A stretch of 64,000 nt of DNA from Erythrophleum ivorense (lineage: Eukaryota; Streptophyta; Magnoliopsida; Fabales; Fabaceae). The notes under the pieces were generated by a model, which did no database searches, was not told where the DNA came from, and saw only the letters and a list, made by a program, of their open reading frames with translations. The stretch lies in NCBI GenBank assembly GCA_026724425.1, contig JAIUCV010000582.1:1-64000 (forward strand), in the 5' to 3' direction. Below, in pieces: positions 21,616 to 36,200 of the stretch. Numbering within the stretch: position 1 is the stretch's first letter; each line of letters begins with the position of its first letter. Made by a program: the position numbers and the translations under genes.

Positions 21616-24472
21616 CAAGAGGTAAGTATGATCTTAAAAATTTAAATAATTAGTTTATTAATTCTAGACCTTGTGAAAAGTCTACACAAAATCTGCTCCA
21701 AAATGATAATTGAAACGATGTTCAAGCATAATTTTATTTGTGTGCCCCCTTTTTCTTGAGATGATGTATGTGCGCCATATTGATTAAAAATTCTTAGTTG
21801 AGAAGATTTTGTTTGTATCCGTCACCACGAAAATTAGTGGTGTTACTGTAAGGGTCATGATTTGCCACATATACAATGTGATGTTGAATTACTTGCATCA
21901 TCTACTAATGCCCCCTTTTTTTGGCAATAAATTTGCTCCAATTTTAAATTTCCATGTGTAGACATAAAATGTTGAATGTTATTTGTTCACGTTAAGAAAA
22001 AATATAGATTATTTCAGTTTTAAGGCAAGGTAAACCAATGTTGGATATGATTAAAATTATGCTTTTGTTTTTTATTCCTACTTTGCTTTTCAACTTCTAA
22101 ATTTTGAGAATGAATTACGAGGAATAGGAAAGACAAGGTACATATATTTCTTCTCGTCCATCTCCCATAATTCATTCTCGTAATAAAATTAGCAAACTAG
22201 GAATATAGAATCTATCCTGGGAACTGGAGGACAACAAATGTTAGTTCATAAAATTATCAGTTCGTACAACTCATTGACCTATAGGACAAGCTGACCCATG
22301 GTTTATTAACTATACTAAACAATTTATTTCAAGCTTTAACTCTTGCTTAATTTATTAATTAATGGCTGATTTTGATATGTAGAACTACTAAAGTTTATAA
22401 TAAATTAAACAAAAAAAAATTCTATAGATGATATCATATATGCTTCGATGTGGATATGGTAATTAAAGGTTATATCAGGTACATATATATTATGGTTATA
22501 TGATTTTTTTAAAATAATATTTTTTAAAAAATGAAATTAAGGAATAAAGTGCATAAAAAGAAATATATGCATGCGAACCTTTAAATAAGAGATAATGAAA
22601 AGACAAGACATAGCTAATTAGTATAATGTTTTTTAAATTTGTTATCAAATTATCTAATAAAAGTAAAACATCTAAAAAAAATTAAGATATATAATATTGC
22701 ATATTTGAACCTAGATAAAATATTTTTTTTTCTTAACTGATAATTTGAACCAGCACTAGGTGCTTGCTTTCTCCTTTTCTGTCTGTCAAAACATTTTTTT
22801 TTTTTTTACATAAAGCAGCATCATATTATTAACTTTTTAATAAAACTATTTTCACATGTAATGTACTTCTATATTAAAAACTCAATAACAAATATTTAAA
22901 AGCTGCATTTAATTTTTTTTTTAATATTGAAATCTCTACCTTCAAGTTTTGATATAGAATTCTAAATAGAATGATATGCAATCAAATTGGCAGCAAAGAG
23001 CCAAAAACCATGAAAAGGACAACCACTTCTGAAGATTCACTATAACTAGATAGACATTATCCCTGCCAACAGCTGGTTGGAGCCCAAGCAAACCATGAAA
23101 AATATGCTTTCTTCATTCATTATTTCTCTTCCAATTATTTGATTATTCTGTAGCGCTAGGACAGGTTCTCCTAAACTTCCTTTAAGCAGCTACTTTTTTG
23201 AAATATGGTTGACATTCTCAGGACCACAATTCCAATATATTACCAAGCAAACTTTGCCACAACCATCACCTTTTTCTTCCTGTGTAATTTGAGGCCCAAA
23301 ACTCCTAATAATGTAAAATGGAATTGCAGTTTGTTGCCTTTTGAGATGATGGGTGCATTGGCTTTTAAGAAATGCGGTTCTGGTGCTTACACTACTAATT
23401 AACCACAGTACTGTTTTTTTTTTCAAAAAAATTATTAAAACAAGTATTTTAGGTAGTGAGAATTTCCCATCTCGATAGAAATCCCTCTGGAAGCTGACAA
23501 ATGAGAATTATATATAATGAAGCTGCTGTTCCATGAAATGACATATCTTTCGCTGTTATTGGATATACATTGCCTCAATTAGCTATTGGAGTTGCTTCAA
23601 GGAAGCAAAGAGCCTAAAACAATCATTAAATGGGAGAAATTATGGGGTTGAAGTGGGGCAATGCACTCAAATGCATAGAAATAGAGGATGCATTGATCAT
23701 TGTAATCTAAGTCGCAGATTGACCACATGTTCACGCTATAATAATACATAATAGACCATCAATTGATGAGCTTTTGCGACAATTTTCTTTTTTAGTGCAT
23801 TATGATTTCTCCTTTCTGAAAAAGTTTTGTCATCCTAATGGAATCTATTGTGTGAGTCTTCCAGCAACTTATAAGTTCTTTTATTGTTATATGTGTGGGG
23901 TCGTGTAAATATACCAGAATCTTTAACTGGCCCCCTTGGTGCCACTCAGGGAACTTCGCTGAAAAATTTTCAGAAGCACAGTGAATTCAAAAAAACTCAC
24001 AAGAAGTAATTCAGTATTTTTTTTTTCTCTCGTGTTTGAAACAAGGAGTTTCTCTGATTATAATAAAGTAGACTTGTTAATTAGCATTTAGCTCTAAGAC
24101 ATCTACCTTTTTTTTTGGGGTTATGATCGCTGTTTTGAATAATTATATTAGAACAATTTATATTACCTTAACAAAAAAAATAATTTATATAATTATCCTG
24201 ATTTAGCTCAAAGAGATTATAGTAAGTGAATGATAAAATTCTTTGATTTGTTAACAAATTAAATTAATTTATAAATTAAAAAGGATACTTTATTTATGAG
24301 TTAACCCCGAGCTTCTCTTCTGCTTTTTTTTTTAATTAAAAAGGTTGAATATTGATATCCTATATATTTAATTTCCTAACATAGTGTGTATGAGAATATA
24401 TTAAAAGGCTGGTCTCGGTGTTTTGAAATTGTAATTTAAATAGGTTTATATGGATTAGAAATTAGTTCCATT

Positions 24473-24610
24473 AGAGTAAATTTTTGGATTGAGAAGAATA
24501 GATGAGAAGAAAATAAAATTATTTAAATCTAAATTTAAAGAAAAATTAAACTAAAATTTCTCTACCCTTCCCTTTCTGATTATTCTTCTCAACTCAAACT
24601 TATCCTAACG
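24473..24610. mobile_element. Small TIR element (MITE-like)
   Basis: The left arm TTTGGATTGAGAAGAATA pairs with the right arm TATTCTTCTCAACTCAAAC. The element is about 135 bp and its edges lie next to TTA and TAA, which could be a 3-bp target duplication of the PIF/Harbinger type. No coding capacity. Confidence 0.45.
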
Positions 24611-24984
24611 TTCTTCTTTACCATCTTTGCTATATGTTACCAAATTTTATTGTCACTTTTGTATTAACATTGTGAGCGTGCTGGAGTAATTGTCAGGCAT
24701 GACTAGGAAGCCTTGGGTTATTTTTATCCCTTTTTGCACGTTTTTAGCCTTTTCAATACTGATGGACGAAGGCTTACTTATCTCATAGCCTCTTGCTTTC
24801 TTCACGTTTCACCTTTGAATGCAGAAACAATAAAATATGTTAGTTAATTAAAACCCTGAATGCTGCTATGAACAATTCTTGGATAACCATATGCCCATTG
24901 CGCTTAAGATAATTGTAAAAAACACTGACACATATTTCTGAATTATTAATTCTTTGTACTTATCTTAAGTGCATAAAATGTAGG

Positions 24985-25223
24985 TAAGAATTGGTCATGC
25001 TGCTCTAGTGTATAGCCCCATTTATCTACACCCTTGAGCTTATTTTGGCCTCTCAAATCAATGTGAAATTACACCTAAAAGCATGTTAGAATTTCCTATT
25101 TCTCATATAAGAATTGGTCATGCTGCTATAATGTGTAGCCCGTTTATCTGCACCCTTAGGCTTATTTTGGCCTCTCAAATCAATGTGAAGTTAACCTAAA
25201 ACCATGTTAGAATTTCCTATTTC
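24985..25223. repeat. Tandem duplication, two copies of 123 bp
   Basis: The segment starting TAAGAATTGGTCATGCTGCT at 24985 recurs at 25108, and both copies end with GTTAGAATTTCCTATTTCT. Copies share the inner TTATTTTGGCCTCTCAAATC block and differ by a small number of substitutions and short indels. Function unknown. Confidence 0.85.
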
Positions 25224-28200
25224 TTCGTGACTTCATAATTTTTTGGTTTCTGTTTGTAATATGCTACAGCATTTATTCTGTTAGCTGTGGGTGCTCAATT
25301 AAGGAGAAAACGCTTTTATAAATCCTTTTTTCCCCCACTCACTTGAGTATATTAAGTTGTTATTGTGCTTTTAATTAAGTACCTGATCACCCAAATGGTC
25401 AACTTCTTCACCAAAACATTGGTTACTAAGCAATGAATTATTGGTTTGGATAGGCATGCATGCGTGTAATTAAAAATGAAAACATAATGTGTTTAATGAC
25501 ATAAATTCATCAAAAAATATTAAATCGAACTCTTAAGCTGTCCCACAGTCAATTAAACTCATAAAAACAGACAGTTTGACATTTTTAAAAAAATAAATAG
25601 GCATAATACATGCACTTTAAAAAGTCATTTTTTAAGAAAAGATTAATATATAGTTTTTAATTATTAATTAAAACTCTGTAAACAAATTAATATAATGAGC
25701 TTCTCTTTTAAAATCATTCAAAATTAAAACAAACTAAAAAAATATTAAGGCTCAATAAGGACCTTGAATAATATAATTAAAAAGTTAGTTTAAAAAAAAA
25801 CTTTCACTTTTCTATCCACTCTATAAAAAATTTCTCCAACAAATAATTATTTTTTTCAAACACCTTTTTTCTCTTCTTTCTCTTCCCTATAATTACCCCT
25901 GTCCCGCTCTAAACATATATACTCAAAAATTTACATGATCTTAATATTCTTTCACTTTTTTCTTTTCCTTGTCTAACATATATATACTTTCAGAAAGAAG
26001 AAAACAAGTTGATATCATGTTTGACATTATAATTAGCAACATAATCATTGATATTTTGTCTTCCCTGGTATGAAAGGGTGTGTACACTTATATGCAAGTT
26101 GAACCTGATAAGATCCGAATGTAAACCCTGTCAGTTCACTCTCCTTCCCTTCTCGTGACCATCTATGTTCGAGCTTTATTTGATGAATTATTGAGCTTTC
26201 CTTCCTCCACCAAAATTTGTGTTTCTCTTGAGTTGTTGATCAATGGGTTCAAATTTTAGTCAATTACGTCATTTGATGATACCAAGATCTTATCAAAATA
26301 ATAATTTTGAGAATGTAGAACACGATTCGTGTTTTGTTCTCCAACGACCATATTATTAATGAAATAAGTATATAAACGTATATAATTATTTAGAAAACAT
26401 TCTTCTATGGTGCCTTAAGGAGGATTGCATTTTAAAATGGGGTCGCATGAGAAACTAAATTCTTGTAAATGTCTTAAATAATTCCAAAACAAAGTCTTAA
26501 AATGACACCAATAAAAAAAATACTAGATAACATTCTAAAAGATAATAAGAAATAATTTTCTCTATGCTCTTTGTCTTAATAGAAAATATTATATATATAT
26601 ATATATATATGATAAAATAATTTTACATTAAAAGTGTGAATATCGTATACGTATATATGTTTTTTTGGCACATGTGGTATTAATAACCGTAACGAATGCT
26701 TAATTTGATCAATAAACTTATACAATTCATAATATGTATAAAAGATCAAATATAATAATTCATACTACCCACAAAATCATTCCTTTCCCTAATTAAGCCT
26801 TTTCTATTTGTTAATCTACTTTTCTCATGCATTCTTGGACCTTAAAAAGAATTATATATTATGCAGAGTCATACATATATGAACAAGCATCAAGAAATGA
26901 AATGGACAGCAACCAGAAACTCAAGTTTGAGGTTGGCAGAAAAAGAATAATGGAGGGTGGCGCTTCAGAAAAAGGCTTGGGCGGCGGCTTGAAAGCTAAG
27001 ATGGAAATCATGATAAAGCACCACAAATATTTCTCGTCAATTCTTCTTCATCTTTTTCTCGCTTTATGACATTCCTCCAAGAAAAGGGTCCTGATTAATC
27101 ACCTTTCGTCCTACTATCCCTATGGTGCTTTATTTCTCGTTTGTCCTCAACTGCATATCAAGGAATGAAAAGACAAAAAGACCTAATTTCTCTATCAGGA
27201 CAGAGAATGAATCCACCTATATACCCTCAAGTTACTACAAAAGAACCTATCATTTGCAGTATACATTTAACGGCACTTTTTAAAAAAAGGTCAAAAACTA
27301 CTGCTACTTGCCCCCTCCCCCCCAAAAAGAAAGTCAGCCAGTAAATGATAGATATTTTGTAGTGTGTTATTATTTTACAAAATATTCAAATAAAATTCTT
27401 CTTATTTATTTTACTAAGAAATGTGATTTTTAATTATGTTTCGGAGTTTGCAGGGAAGGGGTGTGTGTGTGTGTGTGTGTGTGAAAGAAAGAAAAAAAAT
27501 GTTTGATGATTATTGTTATTTTTTATTTGGATATTATTTAATTTAGCCAAATGAAATATACACGTTATATACAAAAGAAACAAATGATGTTTTTAAAAAA
27601 AAATTATAAAATATTAATTATAATGATTTAATTTTTTTCTTGTTTAGATTTTTAAATTTAAATTCATATGTTTGTAAGAATTATAAATTAAAAAGGAAAA
27701 CATATAATCAGAAAATTATCGTCTAACAAACTAAGCATCAAAATTGCCAGCTCATTAGTTGTGTCGAATTATAAAATGCCTTGTCGAATAAAAGGTGCAT
27801 ACAACTTTATGGTCAATTTAAAAGAAAAAAATGAGTGTGCCATTTTTTTTTCAAATATTCTTGCAACAATATGTTTTTTTTTTTTGTATTTACAGTAAAA
27901 ATATTCTTAAATTTTGTTTGAATCATTTTTTAAGTCATTTCAAGTGCCTACCTACACATAAGAAGAGTATTTTCCACAAAGAGGAATTAAGCCCAGATTG
28001 TTTAAAAAAAGATATTATTTCTAAGTATGAAAATGAAAATAAAAAAAAAGATAATTTTATCGATAAAAAATAATTTTAGTATGCCTACTTTTAATAATTG
28101 AATAATGATTAAGTAATAATTAATAAATAATATTAAATAATTATTATAAGTATAAAATAGACATTTTATCTAATTTTTTATTTCTCTTTCATTTTGCCAC

Positions 28201-31200
28201 CGTTTACCAAACATGAGGTAATTCTTCATATGATTATTGCGTACATTGAATATTATTATCTAAAGATAATCAACCAGAAGTCCTCTCATAAAATGACACA
28301 TCTCCTTCTTTATCAAATGAAGTCACTCTGTATTTATCTTCTAAAAGGGCAATATATGAGAAATTTGAAATGTAAAGCTTCATAATTAAGAGTTTAAGAG
28401 AAAAAAGAAATATAAAAAATTTTGAAAAAAGAGAATAAAATATTAAATGATAATGTTATTTCTCTTGATTGATATATTTATAATCATTATTATCCTTCTC
28501 TCTTTATTAAAAAAAATTCTAGACAAATCTTTTTCCACTCTACGATTCGCGTAATCCCATTCAAACATTAATTCTTTAAAGTCTCTTTGAATAAGGGGGT
28601 ACTCAGCCCCACAAACAAGAGAACATATTCTTGAAACAAGTTTGGTGAAATGAATTCAAACAAATCATGGGTATGGGTTATCAAGTAGCTTTACAAAGTC
28701 ATATCGATATCGTTGAGACAATTACTGATTAGAGTTGGACTTGTTGAATGTTATAAACCACATGTTCATTTCCCCTTGCTCTTAATTGGATATGGAACTT
28801 AGCCCACAGAGCATCCTTTCATGGAATTATTTCTTCTGTTAAATGTACGCAAAATACCAATTCCTTAAAGATACTAGAAAATTCACCATATATAAAAAGT
28901 TAAAAACTAATCATCCAATGTCGTTGTGCGAGAAAAAAGGCAGAATATCTAATCACATGCACTGCTATATAATATGCATATGTGTTTGAACGTGAATCAC
29001 TGTACGTGGTTGCTTGCATTATCTGAAACCATGTCATGGATTCACGGTCACTTCTAAAACACTAAAAATCTTAATTGGCGAGCTGGATGTCAGCTTTATG
29101 TGTTTTTTTTTTATTCATGGATTTGGATCTGTATGTATGATGCTTTTCGTTTATCTGTAAACTTTGTTTCATTCTTTGTACTGTTATCTATTCACACACA
29201 CGCATATGTCATTGGCATATAATTTAAGTGCTTAATTTGGATTCTAAATAGGACAAACATTTCTTGTATTAAATTATTATAGCGACATCATTTCAACAAC
29301 TGAAAACAAAAAATAAAGTTAATTAAGAGTTACGTAGTATTATTTATTTTAAAGTCTTGTGCTAATATTTTTGTTTTTGTTTTAATAAGTAACTTTCTAT
29401 TACAAGTATCCATTTCTATAAAACTCATATCATGATCTCTTTATAAATTATTCTAAAATAATTATTTGATTTCTCTTTTTTTATTTCTTTTAATTGAGTG
29501 ATTAAAAGAAATAAAAAAAAGTGTCTTGTTTAGATTTTTTCTTGTTAAACAAAGAAGTTTATCTCAATTTAGAGTTTTCAAAATTCAAAAACTGAGGGAT
29601 AAATTACATGAACATAAAACGTTACAAGTTGGCAATTATACAAGAAAACATGTATGTTCAAAAGAGAATTCTAAATTAATCAATATATATAATCAAAATT
29701 AAGCTTGGATTACTAACATTTCTCTATATCTTTTCAGTTTAGGTTTAAGTAGCTAGATGGAGACCATGAATATACCATCTAAAAGTTTGACAATTTCTTT
29801 CAAAAATTAAAAAAGAAAAGTATCACTTACACATTAATAATATCAATATATTATATATTTTTATTATCTACTATATTGTTCATAAGCAATAAACAGTGTG
29901 ATTAGTAGTGTTAGGATGCATGCCATTATTTTTTTCTTAAATCCTTTTTTTATTTAAAAGAAATTTGCACAAGACCCCGTGTAACGGTATGGGGCTCAAA
30001 ACTAATTATAATATAACTACACAAATGAGGCCAGCACGAAATAAAAATAAGTCATGTAGTGGAAAGAATCTTTTATTTTCCCTCATTCCTCTCAATGTGG
30101 ATCACCTCAGACAGCACAAATTCCATTATTGTGGAAAATCATATATTCTGGACATAGGATTTGTCTATGCATGTATGCGTCGAAATATTAATTATTAATG
30201 CACCTGTCTAGCTAATATCAAAGCATATTAAAAACACAGCTTCTCGTGGAATGTTTGCACATGTAGAGTTTTTGGGGCTTTGGCCCTCAAAATGTTATTA
30301 TTCAGACTTCCCAATCTTCTTCTACGTTCTATAATTTCCATTGCTCTCTTATCTCTTCTATATATTATCCACTCTCCATTCATACCTTGTCAGATTTATC
30401 TCCTAAATTCAAATTCTTTTATAAAAGATATCTTTTCTATGGAGTACGTAGCCTTAATTATTGTTAAAGTTAAACTCACATATTTTTAATTTTTAAATAT
30501 TTGTTTAATCTCAACGATATTCTTAAAAAATTATAATTATTTAATATATAAATAAAATATATTTGATTTTCATTGAAAAATGCTCGTGTTGTACTTGAAA
30601 TTTATGGCCAAAAAAAACATTCAAGCACATTTCAAATCACATAAAACTGAATAACACATAAAACGGAAAATCATTTCGAGTCAAAATCAAAGGTAGTGAA
30701 ATGTGTATACAAAACCTTTATAACATTCCAGAGAACGTTACTCTCTCCTCAATTATAACGAAATGTGTTCAGCTTTTTCCACAATATTTCCCATTATTTA
30801 TATAAAAAGAAGAACCTAATGTTAGGAAATTTTGATCTGATCGGAAGAGCTTGGAAAAGAGGGTGGTGTGGGAAACTGGGACGAAGGTCTCGTAGTGTGG
30901 CACGTTAGTGCCACGTGGTTCCATATGCTTGGTCGCATGGATTAGGCTCATAAAACGATGTCCTATTCTTCTCTTCCAAACGCTCTGTTTCGCTTATCCT
31001 TTGAACAAAGGTACCGACCTTTCCGTCATACGTCCATAATATAACCGACTTTCTCTTCTCCTCTAATGATGAGACACATAAAAGAAAGACAATTAATCAT
31101 CGTTTTCTTATTCGATGAATATATTTTAGTAAAAATAGTGATGATTAAAGTTAAATTTTGTTTATAATGAATCTTCTATGCTTTTATATTTGATCATTAT

Positions 31201-34200
31201 TATTAATTATATAATTTATTTTGGAGGAAATTAATAATATTTATCTCATTTTTATTTAAATTTGCAACTTCTATAACAGTATTGATAATTTATATAAATT
31301 GATAAAATTAACAGTTAAAAAGCAGGTATAAATATAACAATACAAAAAGCTCTTGGTTGTTTTTGCATATATCTTTGAAAAAAAATTAAACTAATTATTA
31401 AAAAATATGCAAACGTATTAGTGTGTGGTGTGTATTATATATTAAAAAATTATTAAATTTATTCGGACTAAATAATTTTAGTAACATTTTTTATATTAAT
31501 TTAATGTCTTTAGAATTTAACTATTAAAATGGTGTGTGTGTGTGTATATCCATCTTTTTTTTCTGTAAAATTCCTTTAAATTTTGGAGAAAAAGTGACAA
31601 AAAAAGAATGATAGTGTATATATAATGATCACTCTCTCTTTTTTCACCTATTATCTCTTTTCACTCTTCTCTCTCCATAATTTATCAAAAGAAAATTTAA
31701 AAAATTATTAAAATGCTCTTTAGAAATATCAAATCAAAGTTACTTTTTATAAGTTAAGTCTTTTGGATCAATGAAAGTGATACTAATAGGAATAATAACT
31801 AGTTTGAAAAACTGGGTTATGAGTGTGTGATTGTGAAAGTATATTTTCAAATTTAACATTAGATAAATTTAAAAGCTTTTAAGCTTATAGAAATATATAT
31901 TCACATCACATGTTAAATTAGTAATTTAGAAGGAAAGTCTAAAATATCTAATGTAGTTTAATAAATAATTAATAATTATATTTAAAATGTACTTAATTAG
32001 TTATGAATTGAAACAAATCGAATGACTTTTGATTCAAGTATGTTCAAAATAAATCTTGGGGTCGATTTGTTATACTCCCAATAATAAACGTAATTAGAGA
32101 CAAATAACACCTTAAAGGAATTGTAATGTAAACACATTTTTAAACATAAATTTCGTCTTCTACGTATTTTTCTGTAACATATGCTCTAGCATTCTCTATG
32201 TGATTTTCATAATTCATTTCATCATCAAATATTTCTATACATATCCACAAAAATTTTATCGGTGATTCTACCTAAAAATATACAGCAAAGATACATTGTT
32301 TTCATCCCCATAAGGTAACCATGCAGCCTTTTCTATGGCACACTAGTTTATGTACATTAAATGTGTGTGTTTCAGATTTCAGGAGTGTATAACACCGATT
32401 AGAGCTCCTTCCTTTCTCCTGTTTCAATAATTCTTATCTAATTATTAGCCCATCCAATCCACACCGACCTCGGATAGTGGAAAAAAAAAGAATCATCAAG
32501 AATTCATGATAATCTTCTCTAAGTAATTGGAAGAAACTTTTAACTAAAATTGTTTTAAACATTTTCATAATTTAAAAATTAATAATACAGATAAGTTACG
32601 TTAATATGAGTATTTTTTATTTTTTAAAAAAGCTAAAATAAATTTATAAAATTTTTTAATTAACAACTAATGACCACACAAAATAGTCATGTACGAACTT
32701 TTTTATATTACTTACCCATATTTGGACTTAGTGCCCCTTATCCAAATGACCATAGCTTGCTATCTTTTAGGATAATTAATACATATATTAGTATAAATAG
32801 AAAAAGATCATATAAACTACCAAAAACTTTGACTACAGCAGAACAAAAATATACAATACAGTAGACATCACTAGACGCGGTCAAATAATAAAAATTAATT
32901 TAAATAGCTCATAAAAGGTTTTCAATTTAAATTCTTCTTGCCAATATATAACAACAACAACAACAACAATTATAATTATAATCATAACCATCTTCATCAT
33001 CATCAAAGTATAGTTTAAATTAGAAAAAAGTTTATATGTAATTTTTTATATCTTTATTATCAAGTTAGTTATTTAAAATATAAGAAATATATAATTTTTC
33101 AATAATAACATGATAAGTGTATAATTTCTGCAAATAACTATATAATTTTTTAATTAAATTATATATTTATTATATTATTATTAAATAACTATACACTTAT
33201 TATATTTTAATTAAAAAAATATATAACTAAAAGTATAAAAAGTATACCTAAGTTTAATTCTTTAGACCTATTATCTTATCCTTACTTTAAGGCTTTGTGA
33301 ATATACAATAATAATTAAATACCAACTTGTTCCACTTGGACTATATAGATGCGGGCATAGACTAGCATAACGTGACATCCAATCATTTTTGTACATGGCT
33401 TATTACTTGACAGAAGTGATTACGAGTTTGACTCATATAAAAATGAGATAAACTTGAAAAAAAAAATTTACTAAAAAATAAGGTTGGAATCCAATTTAGT
33501 ACTATTCATTATTATTTGGATCCTAACTTAGCCTAATAAAAAAAAGAGCCCAGTTCGGCTTAATTCGAAAAAAAAAATGAATTTGGTATTTTGATGAAAA
33601 GAAATACAAAATATTACGTGATATTAATTTAAAGTTTATTTTTTATAAAATATTAATTTAAAATTTATTTTTATTAAATATTGTGATTTTTTGTATTACA
33701 TAATATATTATTTTTCATCAATTTACTTGTTGTTTAAATATTACTAATTTTTATCACATAATATTATAATTTATTTTTTAATTTTACATTAAATATTACT
33801 ACTTCAATACTTAAAAATAAAAGGAAGGACAAAAATTAGAAAAATAAAAAGAATGGAAAGAGAGATATAAATTAATAATATAAAAATTAACAAAAAAAAT
33901 AAAACGAGTTAAGTTTCGAATCAAACTGTAAAAAAAAAAAAATTCAAACCTTGCCCGTATTTTATTAAGACCTTTTAAAAATAAACTCGAAGCTTATTGG
34001 ACCATAGGAATTTTTTGACCTATGACTAGATCTAATCTCAAACACCCTGCCCTAGGTGCCAGCCATATAAGGACCTAAATACCATCTAGGAACTCTTTTG
34101 TGTTCTCAGCATTATTCCCCATTACTAATGTTACCTGCTAACTTAATTGTTAGGCTGGTTATTGAAGCCCTTGGCCTCCCTTGACTCACCTGCAACTTAA

Positions 34201-34346
34201 GGATAGTCATAATGAATCAACGTCCAGATTACCATTCATCATATTCAATATTTTTCAAATGGAGAAACAGAAAGTTATGAAACATATCTAATTGGATTGA
34301 TATTTAGGGGTGCTATGTGCTAGTTTGATAACTAACAATAAATGAA

Positions 34347-34990
34347 CACTACAAGAAAGTACTAAATATCAAGGGATTGATCCCTTGCTAAACAGACATA
34401 GTAATGAATTAATCTTTTCGCTATTTTTCGTCGTTAGATAGTGAAATTTTTTTTTCTTGCTATATAAGGATTATAGAGATATAACAAAAAGTGCCAATTA
34501 TAACAAAAGTCATGGGCAAAATATCACACAATTCAAACACTTGACCAGCTTGACTCCACACCAAAGTTAACCATAAATCATCTTCATAAGATCAATAATA
34601 TTTTTCAAAAATTAATAACAAAAATTCTCAATTTAGCAAGAGGGTCCTGCCCTTGCTGAAGTAAGGGCGGGGAGAAAATAAGCGGAGGGACTTACTAGGA
34701 ATGGATGGATAACGAAGATAATGATGACACAATGAATGGAACAAAATGGTAAGAGAGAAAAGAAAAGTGAAAGAAATGACATATAAAAAAATTATCAATG
34801 TTGACCATTTATAAAGCTTTAGCTACAAAATTTTGAGAGAATTTTCCCGCTTTTTCTTGGCTAAACCTTAATCAAATTTGCATTTTACTAGACCATTTTA
34901 CAAGGGACTAATCATTTAGCAAGAAATGGAGAAATAATAAGGGATATTTCCTTACTATTTGGCGTTTAATTTGATAAATTTTTTTTGCCA
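34347..34990 (+). mobile_element. CACTA-like element end with subterminal repeats
   Basis: CACTACAAGAAAG at 34347-34359 matches the terminal inverted repeat of plant CACTA (En/Spm) transposons. Inside it are recurring TTTAGCAAG / CCTTGCTAAA motifs in both orientations (about 34382, 34624 and 34915) and a near-palindrome, CAAGGGATTGATCCCTTG, at 34370. The expected CTTTCTTGTAGTG opposite end is not seen, so the right boundary is only where the motif cluster stops. No transposase is present. Confidence 0.5.
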
Positions 34991-36200
34991 AATTACAAAA
35001 CAAGTTAGAGATGTTAACCATTGTCCCCCCAGAACAGGTCTCCTGTTCTCAACCCCCCACCCCCCTCCCTAATGAAATTGATATATATGTTTTGGATTTT
35101 GTAATGATAATGGTTAAACTGTTTTATTGAATAAATTAGACAATAAAAAATATTATTAAATTAAACTTATACCAAAACTGTGTATAATATTGACAAGAAA
35201 TGCTGCCATGGTAACCCATAAAAGGACAATGTCACATGAGGTAATTAGAATGTGAGCCAAAATCTATTTTTCAATTTTGCTAATGGAGATATACATGGAC
35301 TGTTTTTGCCTCAATGGTAAGGGTAAGGGAAATTAGTTGAGGAGACACAAATTGGCTCTTTCCCCTAACCAAGAAAAAAAAAATAAAACAACTACAGAAA
35401 CTTGAAATTGCACGAAGATTATAATTCTTTGTTTATTTTTTCACGAGACAAAAAAGATTAAAATTAAAATAATTATTCAATGACACATTACGTCAAGAAA
35501 TTCTAACGCAAATTAATTCAATCTAACAAGTATTTTACATATATCTAATTTAAACAAAAAATAATTTTTTTATAAACAGAAACATGAATATATTAAGTAC
35601 ACTTTCAATACAATTTATTTCTGATTTTCATAATTAATATACTCTACTTTTTTTCAATTATTTAAATTTCTTTGGACGAGGCATTGCATGATTTATAATA
35701 TGCTTTGGCCTTAGGACCCGTGTTTTCACCCAAAAAAAAAATAGTATGCCTTTATTTTCAAAATTAGCAGACAGGAATATATAGAAATTAGCTTATACAA
35801 AAGATACTTTTTTTTTAATAGAAGAAATACCTTCGAAAGCGCACGAAATGATATAAAATGCAATTAATAAAAGTTTTATATATGCACTAGTATGGTAAGT
35901 CCAATCGTATATATACCTGTATTATGGCACACCTCCTGGAGTTCTACGTATAACTATGGTAAGTCTAACCGTACACTAGTATTAATTGCACACCACCTCC
36001 GTTTGCTTCTGGTATTTTCATTTCAGTCATTTAGTAATTTATACCGCTCATATTTTTAATGTTTTTATCCTTTTGTTCTTTAGTACACCCAGGTGCGACC
36101 TTGTTGTAAGCCTCCAATAAATAGCATCGATGCCCAAAACCAAAGACCACCCATAACCACAACATCGTTCATTCTAATCAATTTGTTCTTCTCCTTCTCC

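Larger units (their letters stand above)
20600..36060. other. Gene-poor AT-rich intergenic block
   Basis: About 15 kb without a supported gene. Most open frames are short and low-complexity. I see microsatellites ((AT)n at 21215-21237 and 26589-26611, (GT)n at 27460-27483), CACTA-like ends near 21543 and 34347, a perfect TAA/TTA palindrome, a tandem duplication at 24985-25223 and a small TIR element at 24473-24610. Frames at 26827-27069 (80 codons) and 23190-23426 (minus) show no family I know. Confidence 0.5.

Noticed and set aside
26827..27069. An 80-codon open frame as a possible small peptide gene
   Set aside because: The translation shows no signal peptide or known small-peptide motif, and similar lengths occur by chance in this region.
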